A stretch of DNA of 51,956 nt from Candidatus Omnitrophota bacterium (GTDB taxonomy: Bacteria > Omnitrophota > Omnitrophia > Omnitrophales > Aquincolibacteriaceae), in assembly GCA_016930235.1 (NCBI GenBank), contig JAFGHI010000060.1:1-51956 (forward strand). The letters run 5' to 3'. The translations under genes and the position numbers were made by a program. The notes under the pieces were generated by a model. The model saw nothing but the letters and a program-made list of their open reading frames with translations. It searched no databases and had not been told where the DNA came from. This document shows positions 35,230-43,421 of this stretch, piece by piece. Numbering within the stretch: position 1 is the stretch's first letter; every line of letters starts with the position of its first letter.

Positions 35230-36788
35230 TGACGCTACAAAAAACGACGATTGATCCTGTTGAATCCACCTCACGGACCGTGGTCACTATGGAAGACCAC
35301 GACGAGGCCTATTACGTTTGGCAAAAGGCAGGCTTCCGCGACCGGGTCCTTCTTCATTTTGATGCGCACATCGATTTCGAATGGAACTCCTTTTCACCCT
35401 CGGTCCTCCTCGAGAAAGGCTCGCAACGGGAAATCCACGCCGAACTCAAACAATATCCTTTCTGGAATCTAAGCCCGAAACCCCTTCAAGAACAGATTCA
35501 TATCGGCAACTATATCCGCCAGGCAATCCGCGAGGGAATCGTCAGGAAATTTGTTTGGATCTACCCGGACCACCCCGACCCGGAAAAGCAGAGTCTCGCC
35601 GTCAAAAAAATTCTGGAGGCCCTGACCCAAAACTCCTACGGAGAATTTACCGCCGAAAGCAGTCACCTGCCGGGATGTTTTGAAGGTTACGTCGGTGGCA
35701 AACCGCTCACCGTAATCCCGTTTTCCAAACTTCCGAGGATATCCACCTCGGAACCTGTCCTGCTGGATATCGATACCGATTTTTTCACGGTCCAATCGCT
35801 CCACTCTTCGGATTATCCGAGCGGTGAATTCGAGAATCCCGTCCCGTGGCTTTTGCCCCGGGATTTTTTCACCGAACTCCAAAATCAACATTTTCGTTTC
35901 GATTCAATAACGATCGCCTATTCGGTGGAAGGAGGCTATACACCCCTTGCGCTCAAATTCCTGGGAGAAGAGCTTGAAATGCTTTTCAAAGGTACCGGCA
36001 ACCCTGATTCGGAATCCAAATTCAAATCGCTTCACACAGCCCTGGCACTTCAGAAAAATGGAGAGATCAGACCAGCCCTTCAACAACTGGAAGCGGCCTT
36101 GAGAAAAGCACCGGGTGAAGCTTCCCTCAATTTCAACACCGCCATGATTTGTCTTAAGATAAATGCCGTCGATAAGGCCAAACAATACTATGAACAAGCA
36201 ACCGGGAACGATCCTTCTTACCGGACCCCCTACAATCATCCGGGTCCGGTCTACTTTCAAACCAACCGGCTCCGCGAGGCAAGGGAATCTTATGACTTGA
36301 TGGAAAAGGTCGATCCCGAAAACCCCCATTACAAACTTTTCCGGATCGGCGATGCCTTCGGTAAGAAGCAGTGGGACCAGGTCATTTCAAAAGGAGAACT
36401 TCTCTTAAATCATTCGTTTGATCACAGCGATTTGCGCCTCTACCTGGCCCAGGCTTACACCCGCCTGAAACACTACGACCGCGCGTGGGATCATGTTCTC
36501 GCAATCCGCCCGAACGAATGTAGCTACCCGGTCTCCGGCTCTCTTTATCTCAAGGCATCCTTAGCAAAAAAAATGGGTTTGCGGGAGACGGCCCTGGAAT
36601 GCTATCAGCATTTGCTTCGCCATTGGATTAAAACCCCGCAGGTTCATTGGAATATCGCAAAATTGTATTTCGCGAAAGGAAATTTCTATAAGACCCGGAA
36701 ACACCTCTTGGAGACCGTGCGCGTGTTTTATATGAAACCTTTCTACCAACTCCTCAATCGCCTCAAACGATGGAGAGGCCGCTCGTGA
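35229..36788 (+). CDS. UPF0489 (ureohydrolase-like) domain with C-terminal TPR repeats; candidate peptide arginase
   Basis: A 519-residue fusion. Residues about 18-250 match the UPF0489 domain, a member of the arginase-like ureohydrolase fold. Likely metal ligands are Asp45, His47 and Asp49 in LLHFDAHIDFEW, and Asp180, Asp182 and Asp184 in VLLDIDTDFFTV; MEDHDEA and SVEGGYTP are also conserved. Residues about 260-519 form tetratricopeptide repeats (ALALQKNGEIRPALQQLEAA, QATGNDPSYRTPYNHPGPVY and others). Some UPF0489-like enzymes, as in landornamide biosynthesis (OspR), convert peptide arginine to ornithine. Its place between two PqqD genes suggests a precursor-peptide arginase, which is inference. 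The GTG start overlaps the preceding stop. Confidence 0.8.
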   Translation: MTLQKTTIDPVESTSRTVVTMEDHDEAYYVWQKAGFRDRVLLHFDAHIDFEWNSFSPSVLLEKGSQREIHAELKQYPFWNLSPKPLQEQIHIGNYIRQAIREGIVRKFVWIYPDHPDPEKQSLAVKKILEALTQNSYGEFTAESSHLPGCFEGYVGGKPLTVIPFSKLPRISTSEPVLLDIDTDFFTVQSLHSSDYPSGEFENPVPWLLPRDFFTELQNQHFRFDSITIAYSVEGGYTPLALKFLGEELEMLFKGTGNPDSESKFKSLHTALALQKNGEIRPALQQLEAALRKAPGEASLNFNTAMICLKINAVDKAKQYYEQATGNDPSYRTPYNHPGPVYFQTNRLREARESYDLMEKVDPENPHYKLFRIGDAFGKKQWDQVISKGELLLNHSFDHSDLRLYLAQAYTRLKHYDRAWDHVLAIRPNECSYPVSGSLYLKASLAKKMGLRETALECYQHLLRHWIKTPQVHWNIAKLYFAKGNFYKTRKHLLETVRVFYMKPFYQLLNRLKRWRGRS

Positions 36789-37093
36789 TGTCGTCCCTGC
36801 ATAAAAAACCAGTTTATTATGAACGAAATCCTAAAATCGAGTGGCAGGTCATTGAAGACGAGGTGATATTGATCGATCCCTACGAAAGCGAGATGATCCG
36901 TTTTAACGGGACCGGTACACGGATTTGGCAAGAACTGAACGGCCGCCAATCAGTCGACGAAATCGCCGAAAAACTTTCCGTTGAGTTCGGAATCGTACTT
37001 AAAAAGATCCGGAAAGATATCTTAAAACATCTCAAGCAGCTAGTACGAATGGAATTGATTCAAGAGCGCCGCGACCCGGCCCGGGAAGACTGA
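36788..37093 (+). CDS. Second PqqD-like RiPP recognition protein
   Basis: A 101-residue PqqD-family protein with IDPYESEMIRFNGTGTRIWQ, ELNGRQSVDEIAEKLSVEFG and IRKDILKHLKQLVRMELI. The ATG overlaps the stop of the UPF0489 gene in a TGATG junction; an ATG 18 bp earlier is possible. Two distinct PqqD proteins in one operon suggest separate partners among the three radical SAM enzymes and the UPF0489 protein. Confidence 0.87.
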   Translation: MSSLHKKPVYYERNPKIEWQVIEDEVILIDPYESEMIRFNGTGTRIWQELNGRQSVDEIAEKLSVEFGIVLKKIRKDILKHLKQLVRMELIQERRDPARED

Positions 37094-37095
37094 AC

Positions 37096-38004
37096 ATGGA
37101 ATCGAAACGGCTCGACCTCAAAGGAAAACGGTTTCCTATCGCCTGCCATTGGGAAATCACCTACCGCTGCAATCTGAATTGTGCAATGTGTTACACGAAT
37201 TCAAGGAACACACCGGAGCAAATCTCTGAAGAACTCAGCACGGCCGAAATCTTTAGAATCTTGGACGAACTCACCCAGGCGGGCTGCCTGGAACTTACTT
37301 TAACGGGCGGTGAGCCCCTGGCCCGTCCTGACTTTCTCGAGATCTACCAACGCGCTGCCTCCAAGGGCTTTCTCATAACACTGTTTACCAACGCGACACT
37401 CTTAGATAAACGGGCGCTGGACGCCTTCAAGTCCTACCCGCCCTATCTGATCGAAATAAGTCTTCACGGAGTCACGCCGTCCACGTTTGAATCCGTGACC
37501 CGGAAAAAGGACTCCTTTGCCAAATGTATGTCTGCCATTAAGGAACTCCATAAGAACCATTTTAATCTCCTATTAAAAGCGACGGCAACCACGTTGAACA
37601 AGGCCGAGGTCCTCGCCGTCAAAAATTACGCCCAAACCCTTGAAGACGTGCGGTTTATCTTGGGAGAAGAACTGCGCGAATCCCTTGATTCCGCTCAAAA
37701 CCTTCTGCGTTTTCAGCTTTCTAATGAAGAGCTGGATAAAATCGAGGCCGCAGACCCTGACATCACCCGGGAAGTTTGCAACAGCACAACCGCCCCGGTG
37801 GGTTCCTGTCTGGCCGGCAAGCATTTTTTTCATCTGGACGCCTATGGGGCGCTTCAATTGTGCTCGCTCCACCGGAAGGAATCGTATGATCTTCGAAAAG
37901 GAAATCTCCTAGAAGGTTTTTATCAACACCTCCCGGCTTTTTCCTGCCCTCTAAAAGAAACGGATTCACACACACGGTCGGTCCCGGAGGCTTGCGATGT
38001 CTGA
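37096..38004 (+). CDS. Radical SAM enzyme with short SPASM-like tail (RiPP maturase)
   Basis: A 302-residue radical SAM protein. The [4Fe-4S] cluster Cys are 25, 29 and 32 in TYRCNLNCAMCY, and LTLTGGEPLARPDF is the SAM-binding GGEP motif. The C-terminal part has GSCLAGKHFFHLDAYGALQLC but lacks the canonical CxxCxxxxxC of a full SPASM domain, so auxiliary cluster binding may be incomplete. It starts 2 bp after the PqqD stop and overlaps the next radical SAM gene by 8 bp. Confidence 0.9.
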   Translation: MESKRLDLKGKRFPIACHWEITYRCNLNCAMCYTNSRNTPEQISEELSTAEIFRILDELTQAGCLELTLTGGEPLARPDFLEIYQRAASKGFLITLFTNATLLDKRALDAFKSYPPYLIEISLHGVTPSTFESVTRKKDSFAKCMSAIKELHKNHFNLLLKATATTLNKAEVLAVKNYAQTLEDVRFILGEELRESLDSAQNLLRFQLSNEELDKIEAADPDITREVCNSTTAPVGSCLAGKHFFHLDAYGALQLCSLHRKESYDLRKGNLLEGFYQHLPAFSCPLKETDSHTRSVPEACDV

Positions 38005-39157
38005 CCCGCGTATTTCTCAAATCGAATACCGCGATTTCAGCGCGAAGCTCCACCGGCACTCTTTTGAGCGGGAACGCGTGATCAAGGCCCAACTGGAAAT
38101 CACTTACCGCTGTAACCTGCATTGCCGGCATTGTTATACGGATTGTTATAATTGTCCCGGTAAGATAAAGAACGAATTAACACTGGGAGAAATCAAACGC
38201 ATCCTCGACGAAATGGCCGGCGAAGGAATCTTGTGGCTTAACCTGACCGGCGGAGAAATCTTGATGCGCAAGGATTTCTTTGACATCTATGATTACGCTT
38301 ATGATTTGGGTTTTATCCTCACCCTTTTTACGAATGGAACCCTTCTGACCGATAAGATTATCGCCAGACTTAAAAAACGTCCTCCCTTTTTTATCGATGT
38401 CTCCTGCCATTCGGTCCGGGAAGACGCCTTTGATTGGTTCACGAAAACCCGGGGATCCTTTCAACGATTCTCAAAAGGCATACAACTTTTAAAAGAAAGC
38501 GGACTCCCCTTTTACCTCAAGACAAAGGCGATGAATTGGAACCTCTCCGAACTGAGTGACATCCGCCATTTCTTTGAGTCTTTCGGGCTTGTATTCGATT
38601 ACACGACCACGCTTTATCCCACACTCAATGGAGATCTCGCTCCGCTTCAATTCCGGCTTTCACCGGAAGTCATCAGCAATCTCGAAGCCTTCGACTTGGA
38701 CACGTCCTGCACGGGCAGAAAGGCTTCCACCGGGAAACCCGCAACGGATCAACTTTACCGGTGTCTCTGTGCCACCAACATGATCCACATCAACGCCTTC
38801 GGGGAACTCGGCACCTGCACCCAGGAATACGAAGTGCGGGCCTCTCTCAAGGAATATTCTTTAAAGACCGCTATTGAACATGTTTTTCCGGCCGTGAGAT
38901 CCCTGAAATACGAGAGCGATTCGCCCTGCCGGGATTGCAACCTTTATCTTTTTTGCCAAAAAAAACCGACGTCGGCACGCCTCGAAACGGGCGACGCGAA
39001 ATCTCCTGTTCCTTATTATTGCGATCTTGCATATAATTTAGCCAAGAAAGTCACCGATTCAGAAATCGAACACCCCCTTCAAGGAGGAGGAACTCATAAT
39101 GGAAAAGAAAAAACCCTACACCTCTCCCAAAATATTCCGGGTGGAATTGAACCATGA
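37997..39157 (+). CDS. Radical SAM/SPASM peptide maturase overlapping the precursor gene
   Basis: A 386-residue radical SAM/SPASM protein. Cys39, Cys43 and Cys46 in TYRCNLHCRHCYTDC hold the main cluster and LNLTGGEILMRKDF is the GGE motif. The SPASM region has CLCATNMIHINAFGELGTC, CRDCNLYLFC and PYYCDLAYNLAK. The last 40 codons continue past the domain, across the strong ribosome binding site (AAGGAGGAGG) and 59 bp into the precursor gene in another frame. That suggests translational coupling of enzyme and substrate. Likely chemistry includes epimerisation or cross-link formation, but it cannot be assigned. Confidence 0.92.
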   Translation: MSDPRISQIEYRDFSAKLHRHSFERERVIKAQLEITYRCNLHCRHCYTDCYNCPGKIKNELTLGEIKRILDEMAGEGILWLNLTGGEILMRKDFFDIYDYAYDLGFILTLFTNGTLLTDKIIARLKKRPPFFIDVSCHSVREDAFDWFTKTRGSFQRFSKGIQLLKESGLPFYLKTKAMNWNLSELSDIRHFFESFGLVFDYTTTLYPTLNGDLAPLQFRLSPEVISNLEAFDLDTSCTGRKASTGKPATDQLYRCLCATNMIHINAFGELGTCTQEYEVRASLKEYSLKTAIEHVFPAVRSLKYESDSPCRDCNLYLFCQKKPTSARLETGDAKSPVPYYCDLAYNLAKKVTDSEIEHPLQGGGTHNGKEKTLHLSQNIPGGIEP

Positions 39158-39290
39158 TCAGGCCATCTTAGGCACTTGCAGCACAAGTTCCACGTCTAAT
39201 TCTACCGGCGGTAACCGCGCCTGCCAGCCCGGTAACTGTCGGCGGCGTGGTAATGCGGCAGGAAAAGATGACGGCGCTCCCCCCTCGTAA
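39099..39290 (+). CDS. Putative RiPP precursor peptide
   Basis: A 63-residue peptide with a strong AAGGAGGAGG ribosome binding site 7 bp upstream. The leader-like N-terminus contains YTSPKIFRVELNHDQAILG, with the Y-x-x-P and E-L-x-x-x-Q-A-I-L pattern seen in leaders read by PqqD-type proteins. The core-like C-terminus (from about residue 27) is rich in Ser, Thr, Asn and Gly and carries Cys27, Cys42 and Cys47, Arg40 and the Arg48-Arg50 run. It sits between two radical SAM genes and an HPr-kinase-like gene. The arginines would suit a peptide arginase. Confidence 0.82.
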   Translation: MEKKKPYTSPKIFRVELNHDQAILGTCSTSSTSNSTGGNRACQPGNCRRRGNAAGKDDGAPPS

Positions 39291-39311
39291 CGAAAGAAAA
39301 CCGGTTCGGCC

Positions 39312-40235
39312 ATGACAGTCATCTATCTTGAGATCGGCGGATACTCAATTCGTTTACTTGAACAGAACGACAGACCTGTCTTTAACTGGCCGCTCCGGCA
39401 CTTTGAAACCTTCGAAAAACCCTCGCAAGACAGTGACATCGACTGCCAAGTCCTAGTGACCGGAAAACTTCCGAAGGCCAGCGACAATAAAACGATTTAT
39501 GATTCACAGGAGGGCCTCTGGAAACTCAGCGAAACCGATACGGGCTATTGCCTGAAAACAATTCGTCCATTCAACTTAAAGCCCTACACAGTTTCAATGA
39601 TTTCAAAAGACTTTTCGACCGTCACTATTTGGGTTACACCGCTCCGGAAAAAAGGTTTCTCCCGTGCCGGCTGGGATCCTTCTACGATTATCAACCCCGT
39701 CATCGAATTTTGTCTCCTGACGCGTCTTGCCCGAGACGGCGGTGTCTTAATGCACGCGGCGGCGGCACTATCGAATGAATCCGCTCTCGTTTTTACGGGC
39801 CCCTCGGGCGCCGGGAAATCGACTCTCTCTGATTGTTACAAAGCAAACGGAAATCCGGTTTTGAGTGACGAAAGGATTATTATCCGTTCCCTAGGCGGAC
39901 ACTTTCATGTTTGGGGCACACCGTGGTCCGGCACCAGTTTTTATGCCGACAACCAGGACGGCCCCTTAAGGGAAATGCATTTTATCCGCCACGGCTCTGA
40001 AGAGCACCGCTGCCGTCCCTTATCCGCCGCAGAAATGAACCGGCTCTTTCTCCAGCAGTGTTTCCTTCCGCAATGGGACCGCAAAGGTATGGACAGAACC
40101 TTAAGATTCCTGGACGAGCTCGCCCCGGGCGTTCCGTGCTTTGAATCGGCCCTCATTAAGGATCCCCAAGTGGTGGACTTTCTGGAAACTCACGGTTCCG
40201 GCCAACAGAGCGATCTCTTAACCGCAGCGACATGA
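39312..40235 (+). CDS. HPr-kinase-like P-loop protein of RiPP clusters
   Basis: A 307-residue protein with the C-terminal fold of HPr kinase/phosphorylase. The P-loop is FTGPSGAGKSTLSD (Gly163-Ser170) and is followed by NPVLSDERIIIR and HVWGTPWSGTSFYA. GVLMHAAAALSNESALVF is typical of the RiPP-associated branch. In lasso-peptide clusters such kinases phosphorylate a C-terminal Ser of the precursor. The precursor here ends in Ser63, which would suit that, but this is inference. The stop overlaps the next ATG (ATGA). Confidence 0.87.
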   Translation: MTVIYLEIGGYSIRLLEQNDRPVFNWPLRHFETFEKPSQDSDIDCQVLVTGKLPKASDNKTIYDSQEGLWKLSETDTGYCLKTIRPFNLKPYTVSMISKDFSTVTIWVTPLRKKGFSRAGWDPSTIINPVIEFCLLTRLARDGGVLMHAAAALSNESALVFTGPSGAGKSTLSDCYKANGNPVLSDERIIIRSLGGHFHVWGTPWSGTSFYADNQDGPLREMHFIRHGSEEHRCRPLSAAEMNRLFLQQCFLPQWDRKGMDRTLRFLDELAPGVPCFESALIKDPQVVDFLETHGSGQQSDLLTAAT

Positions 40236-41287
40236 GGACGATTTCTAAAGAAACTTTCTATTCCCGGATTTCTGAAAAGATTGCTTCCGGAAGAATACCC
40301 GAGACAGTCACCCTGGAAGTCACTTACGGCTGCAATCTCCGTTGTGTCCATTGTTACAACCCTGTTCACCGTCCGTTGCCCCACGAACTGAAAAAAGAAG
40401 AGATCTTTGGCCTCTTGCGGCAGATGAAAGAACTTGGAGTTTTGAGCCTGACTTTTTCAGGAGGAGAACCTTTCTGTCGCGCTGATATTTTTGATCTCCT
40501 CCTCGAAGCAAAACAGCTAGGGTTTGTCCTTACCCTGATCACGAATGCCACCTTATTGACCGATCAGATTGCGGCCGAGCTCGAAAAAATCGGACACGTC
40601 TTTTTAGATATTTCACTTTATGGCACCACCCGGGCAACCTATGAACAAGTTACCGGAATCCCGGGGTCTTTTGAACGATTCATGAAGGGGTTAAAATCTG
40701 TTTCGAAACGGAAAATTCCCGTGTGTATTCAAATGCCCGTCATGACTTTAAATGCCGGAGAAATCGATAACGCCCAAGAACTTTGCCGGACCTTGGGTTT
40801 GCGGTTCAGGACCTGTGTGGAAATCCGGCCTAAATCGAACGGCGACACAACCCCTTTAAACTATCGCCTCAGTCCTGACGAAAAGCTGGCTTTCTACTCT
40901 CAGGAAACGTCCGGTCACTATGAATCCCGGGACTACTCCCGTCTTCATGACGAGAGGTTTCTCGATTGCGCTTGCGGGCAAACTCAATTTGCAATCACCC
41001 CTGCGGCCGAAATGAATCTTTGCGCCGCCTTCCCTATCCCCAAGTTTGATTTAAGGAAGGGCACCATCCGGGAGGGCTGGAAAATTTTAAAGCAAACCGC
41101 CGATCAGGCAAAACCAAACCACAGTTTTCATTGCACCCATTGCGAAGTGCGAAGCTTCTGCCGTCAGGGACGAAATGACGCCTACCTCGAAACCGGGAAT
41201 ATGAGCAAGTGTCTCGCCCACTTTAGGGAACTTGCCCTTCTTGAAAAGGCCAAATATGATGCCGCCACAGCCCCCGAACTTGCTTGA
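40232..41287 (+). CDS. Third radical SAM/SPASM peptide maturase
   Basis: A 351-residue radical SAM/SPASM enzyme. Cys34, Cys38 and Cys41 in TYGCNLRCVHCYN bind the main cluster, and LSLTFSGGEPFCRAD is the GGEP motif. The C-terminal SPASM part has DCACGQTQFAITPAAEMNLC and CTHCEVRSFC, with a later ETGNMSKC. It differs enough from the other two enzymes to suggest separate chemistry. It overlaps the nucleotidyltransferase gene by about 30 bp. Confidence 0.92.
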   Translation: MRTISKETFYSRISEKIASGRIPETVTLEVTYGCNLRCVHCYNPVHRPLPHELKKEEIFGLLRQMKELGVLSLTFSGGEPFCRADIFDLLLEAKQLGFVLTLITNATLLTDQIAAELEKIGHVFLDISLYGTTRATYEQVTGIPGSFERFMKGLKSVSKRKIPVCIQMPVMTLNAGEIDNAQELCRTLGLRFRTCVEIRPKSNGDTTPLNYRLSPDEKLAFYSQETSGHYESRDYSRLHDERFLDCACGQTQFAITPAAEMNLCAAFPIPKFDLRKGTIREGWKILKQTADQAKPNHSFHCTHCEVRSFCRQGRNDAYLETGNMSKCLAHFRELALLEKAKYDAATAPELA

Positions 41288-42194
41288 TCGTTATACTTAT
41301 TTTGCGAATTTCAACAAATCCCTTCTGGACCACCTGGATATTTTGCTGGAACATTTGGATCAGAAAGGAGTCCGAGTCCTTCTTTTAAAAGGAATGGATT
41401 TCCTGACCCGAGGCTCCGGTCCTTTGGGAACCCGACCGAGTAACGATATCGATTTACTGATACGCGAAAAGGATTTACCCGTTATTGACGCGATCGCAGA
41501 CCAACTGGGTTATCAACCGATGAGAAACGGCAACCCGTCCTACCTCAGCCGCGACCAAAGCATTGCGCTTGATCTTAGCACAAGCATTTGGTATTTGGAT
41601 TCGATCGTACCCCTTTGGGAACGCGCCCAAATGAGACCTTTCCGGAACCGTACCGCCTGGGTGCTGGGACCGGAAGATTCGCTTGTCTTTCTTTGCGCTT
41701 ATACGGTGATTTACCGTGGGTATTTCTTACCTCCATTCATCCAGGACCTCCGGGACCTTCTCCGGGAGAAGGACCTTAATTGGAACTTCGTTTTTGAGGA
41801 AGCGGCACGGCATTCCTTAAAACCCGCGCTTTACCACGCCTTGACGTACGGGCTTAGCATCCAACCCTTGAATATCCCTGAAGCAATGATCGAAAAACTA
41901 CGGCCCCGTTCTCGGCCCGAAAAATTTCAGACTTTTCTCTTCAAAAGGCTTGTGACGGAAAAAAGAATACGCGGGCTGGGGCATTTTCTTCTTTTCGTGA
42001 CAAGAAACCGGCGGGGAAGATGGCAAGAGCTGCGGAAATCCTTTTTCCCGGAGGAAACCTTTATCGAGTACCGCTACGGCCGGCTCACCAAAAATAAAAG
42101 GCTCCGGGAGCGCCTCCTGCGCCCTGTTCACATGCTTATTCAAGCAATCCTTTTAACCGGACGCATTCTCCTACGCCTTTTCAAAATTGGTTAA
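41256..42194 (+). CDS. RiPP-cluster nucleotidyltransferase (NTP_transf_5 type)
   Basis: A 312-residue nucleotidyltransferase-fold protein. The core reads VRVLLLKGMDFLTRGSGPLG followed by TRPSNDIDLLIREKDLPVID, where the Asp-x-Asp pair is the metal site. Members of this family recur in RiPP and lasso-peptide clusters beside PqqD and HPr-kinase-like genes; their reaction is not settled. ATG at 41256 or 41259 is chosen; a TTG at 41232 is less likely. It ends the operon, converging with the S26/GNAT gene. Confidence 0.85.
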   Translation: MMPPQPPNLLDRYTYFANFNKSLLDHLDILLEHLDQKGVRVLLLKGMDFLTRGSGPLGTRPSNDIDLLIREKDLPVIDAIADQLGYQPMRNGNPSYLSRDQSIALDLSTSIWYLDSIVPLWERAQMRPFRNRTAWVLGPEDSLVFLCAYTVIYRGYFLPPFIQDLRDLLREKDLNWNFVFEEAARHSLKPALYHALTYGLSIQPLNIPEAMIEKLRPRSRPEKFQTFLFKRLVTEKRIRGLGHFLLFVTRNRRGRWQELRKSFFPEETFIEYRYGRLTKNKRLRERLLRPVHMLIQAILLTGRILLRLFKIG

Positions 42195-42231
42195 ACAGTC
42201 AACTCCCTCACAACGGTTTTTGAATTCCCAG

Positions 42232-43095
42232 TTAACAATTCTTGGCCGCCTCTTCCGTCACGTTACGAAGAAGGATTTTCCGGACCGCGCATTGATCTCC
42301 TGGAACAAGAAAATCCGGTTCCTTCGCTTCCCGGTACCCCAATTTTTCATAAAGCCGGGCGGCCGCTCGATTCCCGGGCTCATAAGAAACCCATAATGAG
42401 TTGAAATGGCAGGAATTTGCGTGGCTTTCAACGGCCCCTAAGAGTTCTGAGGCAATCCCCAGTCCCCGGTACCGGCGGCGGACATAAAGGGAAGAAATCC
42501 AAACCCACTTCTGTCCTTTCACCGTTCTCACCTCGAAGGCCGCTGAACCGGCATATTGTCCCTTGATCTTTGCCACAACCCGAAACAGGCTGTCTTCCGG
42601 GAACGGAACGACCGAAACCTGGCATTTTCCCCAATACCTTTGGAGGACCTTCCGCATCCCAGGCTGCCTTTGCATCCTTATAAGCCAGGGGTCCAGAACG
42701 GTTACGGCAAATCGTTTAAACCGGAACCAGTAAGGAAGAAGGATCGTAACAGCCAGATTCTTGCTACCGGTCAAAGCCCCTTCGGCAAAACGAATCACCT
42801 CTTTCCCCCGCCGCGCATAATGGACCCGTCCGATCATCGCGTCCTTTGAAACCACCTCGTTAATAGTCGGATTGGCATCCGGCCGCAGGTAATACTGAAG
42901 ACGGTTTCTGCCTATGCCAACGACCCGGTGCGCCACGGGTTCGTCAAAGTGATCCGACCGGTAAAGGGCAATATCGCCAATCGCATACTGAATTTGGTCG
43001 GAAACTCCGACAATAAGCTCGTCTCCTTCTAGGATGAAGGGTTCCATACTAAAACCCTTGGCCGAAAAAACCTCGACGCGGTAAAAATGACTCAT
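42232..43095 (-). CDS. S26-like peptidase fused to a GNAT acetyltransferase
   Basis: A 287-residue fusion. The N-terminal 100 residues resemble signal-peptidase/S24-S26 proteases of the Ser-His (Sec11/SipW) kind: Ser16 in SAKGFSMEPFILEGDEL and His56 in PVAHRVVGIG. No membrane span precedes the Ser. The C-terminal 140 residues are a GNAT acetyltransferase with ISSLYVRRRYRGLGIASELL and the AARLYEKLGY segment. It may cleave the precursor leader or acetylate the mature peptide. It is on the opposite strand to the RiPP operon, so its link is by position only. Confidence 0.8.
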   Translation of the reverse strand: MSHFYRVEVFSAKGFSMEPFILEGDELIVGVSDQIQYAIGDIALYRSDHFDEPVAHRVVGIGRNRLQYYLRPDANPTINEVVSKDAMIGRVHYARRGKEVIRFAEGALTGSKNLAVTILLPYWFRFKRFAVTVLDPWLIRMQRQPGMRKVLQRYWGKCQVSVVPFPEDSLFRVVAKIKGQYAGSAAFEVRTVKGQKWVWISSLYVRRRYRGLGIASELLGAVESHANSCHFNSLWVSYEPGNRAAARLYEKLGYREAKEPDFLVPGDQCAVRKILLRNVTEEAAKNC

Positions 43096-43158
43096 AACGG
43101 CCCTTTCTCAATGAAGGAACTTCCTTAAACAAATCCGGGATCAGACTCTCTTCCTATT

Positions 43159-43327
43159 AAATCCAAAATCCGAAGCACGAAACAATATCGAAATCCGAAT
43201 GCCCAAAGGGCTTGAATATCTAAAGGAACATAGGAGGGTTTTTCAATTTTAAGACATTCGATCATTCGAATTTGCTTCAGATTTCACCTATCCCTCTACA
43301 GGCAATATTCGATATTCATATTTCGGG
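43159..43327. repeat. Degenerate A+T-rich dispersed repeat before the ABC operon
   Basis: The 326-bp gap 43096-43421 holds no gene. It contains TCCGAAGCACGAAACAATAT, then AAATCCGAAT (near 43164-43200) and a partly complementary stretch CAATATTCGATATTCATATT (near 43303-43322). This is the imperfect, partly palindromic repeat style typical of decayed intergenic elements. The ABC promoter lies at its right end. Confidence 0.5.
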
Positions 43328-43381
43328 TTATCATATCATCCTCCCGGCTGAACGCTCAAGGCACTTTGTTCGGCAAATCGC

Positions 43382-43410
43382 TTGACGAATCCGATGAAAT
43401 AATTGAAAAT
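43382..43410 (+). promoter_or_regulatory. Promoter of the ABC-2 exporter operon, short leader
   Basis: TTGACG (43382-43387) and GAAAAT (43405-43410) are spaced by 17 bp. The ATG of the ATPase gene is 11 bp downstream and no ribosome binding site lies between, so the transcript should be leaderless or carry only a few bases. Confidence 0.55.
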
Positions 43411-43421
43411 GGTCTCGCGCT

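Noticed and set aside
35469-35891. Minus-strand open frame inside the UPF0489 gene
   Set aside because: No family features and no start signals; it is the mirror of a well supported coding region.
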